A DNA stretch of 19,996 nucleotides, from assembly GCA_964394395.1 (NCBI GenBank), contig CAYMWV010000048.1, positions 1 to 19,996 on the forward strand, given 5' to 3'. How positions within the stretch are numbered: the first letter of the stretch is position 1; each line of letters opens with the position of its first letter. Under the pieces are notes generated by a model. That model had not been told where the DNA came from, ran no database searches, and worked only from the letters and a program-made list of their open reading frames with translations. The translations under genes and the position numbers were made by a program. Shown one piece after another: positions 6,110 through 11,908 of this stretch. Origin of the DNA: Sediminispirochaeta sp964394395 (GTDB lineage: Bacteria > Spirochaetota > Spirochaetia > DSM-16054 > Sediminispirochaetaceae).

Positions 6110-6904
6110 ATGGGTGAGCCCTTTTTTGAACTGGAAGATGCAACGGTGTACCGGGAGAGCAGGAAGGTTTTTGAGAAGCTTTCTCTCCGCCTGGAACTGG
6201 GGACCCATACGGCGGTGCTGGGCCCCAACGGGTCGGGAAAGTCCACCTTGTTAAAACTAATCTACCGGGAGATTTATCCGGCGGCCTTCCCGAACAGCAG
6301 GATGCGCACCTTCGGGAAGGAGCAGCTGAATGCCTGGGAGTTGCGGAGGCGGATTGGGCTTGTGAGTGCGGATCTGCAGAAGGGGTACATGGAAGCAGTG
6401 ACCGGCCGGGATGTGGTGCTTTCGGGCTTTTACTCCAGTATTGCTGTGGGGGGAACCCAGGAGTATGAAAAGGAGCACTACCGGCGGACCGCAGAGGTTC
6501 TGAAGCTGACTGAAGCGGAAGAGCTGGCCAGCCGTTTGTATGGATCTCTTTCTACAGGGGAGCAGCGGCGGCTCCTCCTGGCCCGGGCCTTGGTGCATGA
6601 TCCGGATATCTTGCTGCTGGATGAGCCAACTGCGGGGCTTGATATTGTCGCCCGATTCGCCTTTTTCGATACCTTGAACGGTGCCCTCGGGGCGGGGAAA
6701 ACGGTGTTGCTGGTGACTCACCACATTGAAGAGATTCCACCAGCGGTGGACCGGGTGATTCTGTTAAAAGGGTGCGCCCTGTTCGCCCAGGGGCCGCCTG
6801 ATGCGACCATCACCGGATCGGTTCTCTCCAGACTCTATGGGCAGAACCTGGAGGTGGTGGAGCGGGGGGGGTATCGGTATCTCTTGCCGCTGTTTAGCAG
6901 ATAA
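6110..6904 (+). CDS. Stand-alone ABC ATPase
   Basis: A 264-residue ATP-binding subunit. Walker A GPNGSGKST (38-46), Q-loop Gln90, signature LSTGEQ (147-152, a variant of LSGGQ), Walker B ILLLDEP with D171/E172, and switch His in VTHH (204-205). The closing stretch, with regularly spaced hydrophobics (ERGGYRYLLPLF), resembles the ends of solo ABC proteins of the YlmA/ModF sort rather than importer ATPases. No permease or binding protein is adjacent, so the partner and substrate are unknown. The start is firm: AGGAGG at 6099-6104, 5 nt before ATG. Its 3' end overlaps the convergent deoR-type gene by 11 bp. Confidence 0.9.
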   Translation: MGEPFFELEDATVYRESRKVFEKLSLRLELGTHTAVLGPNGSGKSTLLKLIYREIYPAAFPNSRMRTFGKEQLNAWELRRRIGLVSADLQKGYMEAVTGRDVVLSGFYSSIAVGGTQEYEKEHYRRTAEVLKLTEAEELASRLYGSLSTGEQRRLLLARALVHDPDILLLDEPTAGLDIVARFAFFDTLNGALGAGKTVLLVTHHIEEIPPAVDRVILLKGCALFAQGPPDATITGSVLSRLYGQNLEVVERGGYRYLLPLFSR

Positions 6905-7649
6905 TCACCTCAATACCCCGATCTTCTATCGCTTTCCGTACTTCCCCATCCAGCTCTTCATCGGTGATAAGGATATCGATCCGGTCCATGGGGACAATCC
7001 TGACAAAGCCGTTACGGCCATACTTGCCTGAATCGGCTACCAGGACCCGCTTCTCCGATAGTTCAGTCATCTTCCGCAGGATTTCCGATCCCTCCACCAG
7101 GTGGGTGGTCAATCCGTTTTCGATGGAAAATCCACCGGTTCCCAGGAAGGAGAGGCGAACGTGGAAGTTTTCCAGATCCCGCAGCGCCACCGGTCCTACG
7201 ATAGCTTCTGAGGAGGGGCGAAACTCCCCTCCCACCAGGGTCAGGTTGAGGGAAGGGTTTACCCGGGCGAAGGGGATAATCAGGGTGGAGTTGGTGACAA
7301 TTCTAACATCCCGCTTTCCAAGGAGGTATTTGGGAATGAGGCTGGTGGTGGTTCCGTCGTTAATCATTACGGTGTCACCATCTTCGATCAACGTGGCCGC
7401 CGCTCTGGCAATCCGCTTCTTCTCTTCTACTCCCTGTTTCTGTCGATCCAGGATCTCCGGATGAAAGGCCGGGAAGGCGCCTCCCCGGGTGCGAATAATG
7501 AGGCCCTTCTCCTCCAGGCTGGTAAAATCGCTTCGTACGGTAACCCGGGAGACCTTCAGCAGGTCGCTAATCTCAGCAACACTTTTATTAGTATCTTCTG
7601 AAAGAAGTTCAAGAATTTTCTTTTCTCTTTCGCTTAAGTTTGCAATCAT
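6894..7649 (-). CDS. DeoR-family transcriptional regulator
   Basis: A 251-residue regulator, normally a repressor responding to a phosphorylated sugar. The N-terminal winged helix-turn-helix (about 5-60) reads EREKKILELLSED then VAEISDLLKVSRVTVRSD and the GLIIRTRGGA wing. The sugar-phosphate isomerase-like sensor (about 75-235) has INDGTTT, IVTNS, LVGGEFRP, FLGTGGFS and VADSGKYGR, the usual family signatures. No sugar operon is adjacent, so its targets are unknown. No Shine-Dalgarno precedes ATG 7649; TAGAAT ends 6 nt before it, a possible leaderless start. A 17-bp dispersed box lies 63 bp upstream. Confidence 0.93.
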   Translation of the reverse strand: MIANLSEREKKILELLSEDTNKSVAEISDLLKVSRVTVRSDFTSLEEKGLIIRTRGGAFPAFHPEILDRQKQGVEEKKRIARAAATLIEDGDTVMINDGTTTSLIPKYLLGKRDVRIVTNSTLIIPFARVNPSLNLTLVGGEFRPSSEAIVGPVALRDLENFHVRLSFLGTGGFSIENGLTTHLVEGSEILRKMTELSEKRVLVADSGKYGRNGFVRIVPMDRIDILITDEELDGEVRKAIEDRGIEVIIC

Positions 7650-7655
7650 TTTGCT

Positions 7656-7661
7656 ATTCTA
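7656..7661 (-). promoter_or_regulatory. Possible -10 box of leaderless deoR-type gene
   Basis: TAGAAT on the minus strand, followed by 6 nt and then ATG 7649. The -35 region is poor, so this is tentative. Confidence 0.35.
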
Positions 7662-7712
7662 CACTGGAAGAGGGAAATGGGAAAGAGGAGAAAGTATTGG
7701 GAGTTTTGACTC

Positions 7713-7729
7713 TCCCCGAAATAGCGCAA
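7713..7729 (-). repeat. Dispersed 17-bp box, copy 1
   Basis: TTGCGCTATTTCGGGGA on the minus strand, upstream of the DeoR-type gene. It is identical over 17 bp to both arms of the inverted pair at 11328-11348 and 11475-11495. No inverted partner is seen nearby. Confidence 0.8.
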
Positions 7730-7830
7730 TCTTGGCATCACAGGAGAAACAGGTCAGAAACCCGGGGAGCAGCCCCCCGGACCTTTATACTGACTCCCCA
7801 GGCGGACGCAGATCGCCAAGCCCGGAGTTA

Positions 7831-7874
7831 ATCCCCGGAGCCGGTCTTAATCACCGGGCTCCGGCTCCGGGGAT
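7831..7874 (-). terminator. Large GC-rich hairpin downstream of araC-type gene
   Basis: Perfect 14-bp arms ATCCCCGGAGCCGG (7831-7844) and CCGGCTCCGGGGAT (7861-7874) with a 16-nt loop. It begins about 40 nt past the araC-type stop. A weaker hairpin (CAGGCGGGT / ACCTGCCTG) lies between. No T-tract follows, so it could be a transcript end, an mRNA-stabilising structure or a repetitive palindrome. CCGGGG / CCCCGG forms another small stem near 7762-7780. Confidence 0.5.
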
Positions 7875-7915
7875 CAGGCAGGTGATTGTTTGATAACCCG
7901 CCTGCTGGACACTGC

Positions 7916-8881
7916 TTACAGGGGCTGCACCGGAAGGTGAATGGCGATCTTGTGCTTCCCCTCCGGATCCTCTTCCGGATCGTTTAGGTAGAGTTCGTAG
8001 CAGGGGCCGTCAGCGCACTGGTATCCACTCTCGGGAAGCCATCCCGCAAAGAGGGAGTTCCAGGCGTCCCCGTACTCCTCCATGTCGATATTGAACTCCG
8101 CCACAGCATAGCGCCCCGCCGGAAGCGTCATGGTCCCGATTTCCCCTTCGGTTTTGGTACCTTCCGGAACGGTCATACAGACGCTGATTCGCAGTTTCTC
8201 CTCCTCGGTAATCTCCGGTGAGTCGTGGTAGATAGTGAGCATCTCGCTTTCCCCGGGAATATAGAGTTGCCGTGGTCCCGCCCATTTCATCAAGGTTCCG
8301 AAGAGCCGCTCGAAGAGCCCTCCATCCCCTGCATAAGGGCCGGTGTGCCGCACATAGGCGAGCTGTTTCTCCGGCAGATCCTTTACCTCTACCTGGTACT
8401 CTAGGTTTTTCTTCTCCTGTTTCATGGTTACCCTCCATCGTTGTTTGATGAAGGCATCGTACCCTGATTGAACGACCGTCGCTTCCCGATATTTGCCGAG
8501 ACCTTGGTAGCGATTGCTTTGTAGTTTACGATTCTTGCTATACTCCTTCCACGCTCCGGCTCTCCATGTTGAGGGGCTTGTACCGAAATGCTCCTTGAAA
8601 GCTCTGGAGAAGGTGGCGGGACTGGAAAAACCGAGGTCCATCCCGATTTCGGTTACACTTTTTTCTGATTCGCTATTGAGCAGTCCCGCCGCCCGTTCCA
8701 ACCGGAGCCGATTGATATAAGATCCCAGAGGTTCCCCTACCATCGCAGAGAAGACCCGGTGAAAGTGGTATTTCGAAAAGGCAGCCACCGAAGCGAGGGT
8801 TTCCAGATCTGGAAGCTCCTCCAGATGTTCGTTTATGTGGTCGATAACACGGTTAATGCGTTCCTGGTACTGGTTTCTCAT
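7916..8881 (-). CDS. AraC-type regulator with GyrI-like effector domain
   Basis: A 321-residue one-component regulator. Two helix-turn-helix motifs (about residues 8-107) are visible: LETLASVAAFSKYHFHRVF and VTEIGMDLGFSSPATFSRAF, ending in the family phrase FGTSPSTWR. The C-terminal half (about 158-320) matches the GyrI-like/AraC effector-binding fold (QLAYVRHTGPYAG near its start, LPAGRYAVAEF in the middle), which binds small hydrophobic molecules in the Rob/BltR type. The ligand is unknown. I chose ATG 8881, where the helical region begins; a GTG at 8917 adds 12 residues without support. There is no Shine-Dalgarno; TATACT (8893-8888) ends 6 nt before ATG. The gene is 78 bp from the ClC gene and on the same strand, but it probably has its own promoter. 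Confidence 0.92.
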   Translation of the reverse strand: MRNQYQERINRVIDHINEHLEELPDLETLASVAAFSKYHFHRVFSAMVGEPLGSYINRLRLERAAGLLNSESEKSVTEIGMDLGFSSPATFSRAFKEHFGTSPSTWRAGAWKEYSKNRKLQSNRYQGLGKYREATVVQSGYDAFIKQRWRVTMKQEKKNLEYQVEVKDLPEKQLAYVRHTGPYAGDGGLFERLFGTLMKWAGPRQLYIPGESEMLTIYHDSPEITEEEKLRISVCMTVPEGTKTEGEIGTMTLPAGRYAVAEFNIDMEEYGDAWNSLFAGWLPESGYQCADGPCYELYLNDPEEDPEGKHKIAIHLPVQPL

Positions 8882-8887
8882 GGAAAA

Positions 8888-8893
8888 AGTATA
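8888..8893 (-). promoter_or_regulatory. Possible -10 box of leaderless araC-type gene
   Basis: TATACT on the minus strand, 6 nt before ATG 8881. No good -35 is visible at 16-18 bp, so an activator or extended recognition would be needed. Confidence 0.4.
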
Positions 8894-8958
8894 GCGAAGT
8901 TTTCCTGGGCAGGCCACTGGTTTTTACCATAGTTTGATGGTCCCGGGCAGATGGACAA

Positions 8959-10233
8959 CTATGCAGGATCATCCTCCATCTCATAGAGGTTTGATCCCCG
9001 GTTTATCTGAAATCCGATAACCGCTGCAAAAGCGCAGGGAAATCCAAAATGGAGCCCAAAGAGCTCGATTCCCAGGATGGCCGCCGCCAAGGGTACGTTG
9101 ATGGTACTTCCCAGCATGGCGCTGAAACCTGCGGCGATCAGGGCGTAGGAGTCCGGGGAGAGCTGGGGAAGTCCGAAGAGGGAGGAGCAGCCGATACCGA
9201 TGAGCATCCCTGTGATGATGGTGGGTCCGGTGAATCCCACATTCATTCCCGAGGCGAGGGTGAGGGTAGAGGCAAAAAGTTTGAGGAGTATCATCACCCC
9301 GCAGGCGAGGATGACCGGTGTAGTTTCCGGAAGATTTCCGAAGAGCAGCAGCTGCTCCCCCGACAGAGATGCGAGAAAGGACGTACTGGTTCCCAGCAGG
9401 TTGGGATTAATCAGCAGCACCAGGGTCATCACTAGGCCGGTTCCTCCCAGGGCAGTGGGAACTGGATGTTTGGTCCGAGCATCCTTGAGCATGGTCGCCA
9501 AGAATCGGTAAAACCGGTTAAATCCTTTCCCGGTAAAACCGGCTATCACAGCGACCAGGGCGATGAGTCCCAGGTGCCGAAAGGTAAGGGTCAGTTCCGG
9601 GGTCTGGAATTGATAAAAAGGGGATAGATGGAGGCTTTTTGATAGAAAGGTGGCAAAGCTGCTGGCGAGAATGGCGGGAAATAGATCGAAGTAGCCAAGT
9701 TGCTTTTTGCCGCTTATCTCTACAGCAAAGAAACCAGCCCCCAGGGAGGAGTGGAAGATGGCCCCAAGACAGGCTGCCATCCCGCAGATCGCTGCGAGAC
9801 GCACTTCGAAACGTTCCCCCCGGTGATGGAGAGCTTTACGAAAGAGCTGACTCGATAAGCCGCTGGAGACCCTCCCAAGGGGGCCGGTTAAGCCTCCGTT
9901 TCCGAAGGTGCTGAGGGTTAGAAAGGCGGTCGCCAGTTTTACCAGAGTAATCCGCAGGGGAAACACCCCGTAGTGGTGGGTCAATCCGTGCCGATAGGAG
10001 GGAAACCCTTCACCCCATGCTTCGGGACAAAACCTGTTGAAAAGAGCGGATACAATGACCGCCGCGGCCAGGGCGAAGGGGAGGAGAAGAAATCCCCGGG
10101 GAAGAAGGTTCCCAATCCACCCCATGAGAAAGACAAAGCTGTAGGTGACTGCAACTCCAAGTAGACCGGAAATCAGGGCTATAAGGGTCCATTTCCAGAG
10201 GTACCTGAGACTTATCCGCTCCTCGCTTGGCAT
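8959..10233 (-). CDS. ClC-type chloride channel/transporter, atypical
   Basis: A 424-residue polytopic inner-membrane protein with about ten hydrophobic segments, in the ClC anion family. Selectivity-filter motifs are recognisable but diverged: GEGFP (74-78, usually GSGIP), GGLTGP (113-118, usually GREGP or GKEGP), GMNVGFTGP (329-337, in the place of GGIFAP) and GFSAMLG (369-375) followed by NVPLAA. The external gating Glu of the second motif is replaced by Thr116, and the GSGIP Ser by Glu75. It has no CBS domains. The start is ATG 10233 with AGGG 8 nt upstream. It follows the NYN-LOTUS gene after 13 bp, so the two are probably co-transcribed. The ion and the transport mode (channel or exchanger) cannot be read from sequence. 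Confidence 0.88.
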   Translation of the reverse strand: MPSEERISLRYLWKWTLIALISGLLGVAVTYSFVFLMGWIGNLLPRGFLLLPFALAAAVIVSALFNRFCPEAWGEGFPSYRHGLTHHYGVFPLRITLVKLATAFLTLSTFGNGGLTGPLGRVSSGLSSQLFRKALHHRGERFEVRLAAICGMAACLGAIFHSSLGAGFFAVEISGKKQLGYFDLFPAILASSFATFLSKSLHLSPFYQFQTPELTLTFRHLGLIALVAVIAGFTGKGFNRFYRFLATMLKDARTKHPVPTALGGTGLVMTLVLLINPNLLGTSTSFLASLSGEQLLLFGNLPETTPVILACGVMILLKLFASTLTLASGMNVGFTGPTIITGMLIGIGCSSLFGLPQLSPDSYALIAAGFSAMLGSTINVPLAAAILGIELFGLHFGFPCAFAAVIGFQINRGSNLYEMEDDPA

Positions 10234-10246
10234 TTCGTGTACCCTG

Positions 10247-11239
10247 CTACTGCAGCTCTTCCAGAAGATCGCTCCCCTTCTTGGTCAGATCCAGGAAGTA
10301 GTTACTCTCGTTAAGACTCACCAGCACCAGCCCCCGTTTTGCTGCCCCATCGGCCAGCTTTTTTAGCTTGCTGTAGCCATGGCGATGGTAATCGAATCCG
10401 GCCTCTTTCAGCTTGCCTCCAATATCGGGGAGTTTGGCCTTTCTTCCTTCACTGGTTCTGATTTTACTCGCCTCTCCCAACGCTTTAAGAAAGGTTCTAA
10501 TCACTTCCGGGGTGGCAGACACTGGAGTAGTAAGAATAAGATCATTATCCTTAAACCGGGCATGAATGGTTCCCCTCTTTTGTGCTTCTGTGAGGTAGCC
10601 ATTCCAGCTAGAGAATCCAAAGAGGGCTTCATCGAAATGTTCGTTCATCAACTTCAGGCGAACCCGCACCAGATCACTGGTAGCCTTCCCTCCATTCTGG
10701 GTAATATACGCCACAGCCTCTTGAAGCAGAATCAGGGATTGATCAATATCGAGACTTTCACCTTCAGCTCCCTCCTCCTCCTCTTCCATCGGGACAATGG
10801 TAAGGTCTCGAAAATCGCAGTAGGAGTCGGATAGCAGGAGCAGTTGCTCATCGACCTTACGGGCATCACAGATCACCATGGTATCCACATCAAACTCCCG
10901 AACCTGCCGCACCAGGGGTGAGAGGGAACCTCTTCCGGAGATGAGAATCAGCTCGTCAATCTGGGGGTGCCGATTCAGCATATCAATGGTGCGGGCGGTA
11001 AGGATGGTGGGGAATCTCTCCTCCACACTCTCGGGTAGGTGAATCATCTCAAAAGATTCACGGTGCAGCTCCTCTGCTGCCTGAGATAGCCGCTTCTTTC
11101 CAAAATTGCCGTAGACCCGGGCCAGCGAGATAGTACCCTCTTTTCGAATTGCCCCACGCAATCCCTTTACAAAGGTCGAGCTGATACTCGGTGTTACATC
11201 TTCGATATCCCACACTACTGCTGCTCTCTTTCCAAACAT
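10247..11239 (-). CDS. NYN-domain protein with two LOTUS/OST-HTH domains
   Basis: A 330-residue cytoplasmic protein. The NYN (PIN-like RNase) domain spans about 1-150 and opens with VVWDIEDVTPS, like the WDIEN motif of MARF1-type proteins but with Asn changed to Asp. An acidic linker follows (EEEEEGAEGE, 152-161). Two winged-helix LOTUS/OST-HTH domains come next, about 165-237 (HFDEALFGFSSWNGYL) and 243-318 (GFDYHRHGYSKLKKLAD); these bind RNA in other proteins. The canonical second acidic motif SGDxDF reads SGRGSL (101-106), so nuclease activity is doubtful. I use ATG 11239, with GAAGGGG 6 nt upstream; the frame continues upstream to 11398 without support. It precedes the ClC gene in an apparent operon. 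Confidence 0.88.
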   Translation of the reverse strand: MFGKRAAVVWDIEDVTPSISSTFVKGLRGAIRKEGTISLARVYGNFGKKRLSQAAEELHRESFEMIHLPESVEERFPTILTARTIDMLNRHPQIDELILISGRGSLSPLVRQVREFDVDTMVICDARKVDEQLLLLSDSYCDFRDLTIVPMEEEEEGAEGESLDIDQSLILLQEAVAYITQNGGKATSDLVRVRLKLMNEHFDEALFGFSSWNGYLTEAQKRGTIHARFKDNDLILTTPVSATPEVIRTFLKALGEASKIRTSEGRKAKLPDIGGKLKEAGFDYHRHGYSKLKKLADGAAKRGLVLVSLNESNYFLDLTKKGSDLLEELQ

Positions 11240-11255
11240 GGTAAACCCCTTCATC

Positions 11256-11282
11256 TTGACTGATCTGATATTGACTGATCTG
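11256..11282 (-). promoter_or_regulatory. Tandem 12-bp direct repeat in NYN-LOTUS leader
   Basis: TTGACTGATCTG (plus strand) occurs at 11256-11267 and again at 11271-11282, a 15-bp period. It lies between the -10 box and the Shine-Dalgarno, so it is in the predicted 5' leader. It may be an operator or an RNA-binding site; the encoded protein itself carries RNA-binding domains. Confidence 0.5.
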
Positions 11283-11287
11283 TTACC

Positions 11288-11317
11288 AGTATAAGGGGTT
11301 ATAGCAACAAAGCGCAA
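11288..11317 (-). promoter_or_regulatory. Promoter of NYN-LOTUS/ClC operon
   Basis: Minus-strand -35 TTGCGC (11317-11312), 18-bp spacer, -10 TATACT (11293-11288). The predicted start is just upstream of the direct repeats. Confidence 0.5.
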
Positions 11318-11327
11318 CAATTTTATT

Positions 11328-11495
11328 GTGTCCCCGAAATAGCGCAAAAATGGAATATTAGTAGGAACTAAATCCTTGCCAAGCTTAAATGTACACATGG
11401 TTTACATCAGTTCGACAGCAATAAGTGCTATTGTCAGCTTTAATAATCTAAGGCATCAGCATTTACAAAGAAAGTTTGCGCTATTTCGGGGACAC
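11328..11495. repeat. Inverted pair of the dispersed box (21-bp arms, 168 bp overall)
   Basis: Perfect 21-bp inverted repeats at 11328-11348 and 11475-11495 share the core TCCCCGAAATAGCGCAA. The AT-rich interior encodes nothing. Each arm, read toward its neighbouring gene, is TTGCGCTATTTCGGGGAC, 88 nt before the NYN-LOTUS ATG and 85 nt before the 68-aa gene's ATG. It could be a tiny inverted-repeat element, but no target duplication is visible, or a symmetric control region. Confidence 0.75.
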
Positions 11496-11580
11496 TAGAC
11501 AACAATATTCTTTGTTAGACAAAGGGGTCAGAATTGGTTATCATAAAAGCAAGGAAATTGAATTGTTATCAGGAGGCTAT

Positions 11581-11787
11581 ATGCTGAAGAAGATGGTTGA
11601 CATTAAGGCGCTTTTGCCGGAACAGGATCAGGAATGCTTCTGCAAGCTTGATTCGGGATTGTACCGGGTTTACTGGTACGACACGGGGATGCGGGCCTTT
11701 GTTTCCAACGGAGCCCTGGTTACCAACGTTGTTGCCTGGATGCCGGTTGCTGAAGTGATCGAACTGGTGGAGGCGCTGGAAGATTAG
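11581..11787 (+). CDS. Small hypothetical protein (68 aa)
   Basis: Not recognised. It opens with MLKKMVDIKALLPE, has two aromatic-rich strands (GLYRVYWYDTGMRAFV), then NVVAWMPVAEVIELVEAL. The WMP near the end faintly recalls the DUF551-type closing motif, but the rest does not match. There is no signal peptide or membrane segment, and it is probably cytoplasmic. The start is well supported by AGGAGG 5 nt before ATG. It is divergent from the NYN-LOTUS gene and 121 bp before the sensor kinase, with a strong hairpin between them. Confidence 0.65.
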   Translation: MLKKMVDIKALLPEQDQECFCKLDSGLYRVYWYDTGMRAFVSNGALVTNVVAWMPVAEVIELVEALED

Positions 11788-11804
11788 CCCAAGGGAGGAT
11801 TAAT

Positions 11805-11835
11805 CGCTTATCCTGTCTATCGGGCAGGATAAGCG
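11805..11835 (+). terminator. 11-bp hairpin after the 68-aa gene
   Basis: Perfect arms CGCTTATCCTG (11805-11815) and CAGGATAAGCG (11825-11835) with a 9-nt loop, 17 nt past the stop codon. No T-tract follows, so it may be a partial terminator or processing site. Confidence 0.5.
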
Positions 11836-11908
11836 GGCCACCAATCTTGATATCCTTTCCCATCCGGTCTACTATGGGGCATCTAAAAATCGCTTTGGAG
11901 GTTAACAC

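Noticed and set aside
11240..11398. N-terminal extension of the NYN-LOTUS frame
   Set aside because: The promoter, direct repeats and one arm of the 21-bp inverted pair fall within it, while GAAGGGG precedes ATG 11239.
11476..11580. N-terminal extension of the 68-aa protein
   Set aside because: It begins inside the repeat box, and AGGAGG marks the downstream ATG at 11581.
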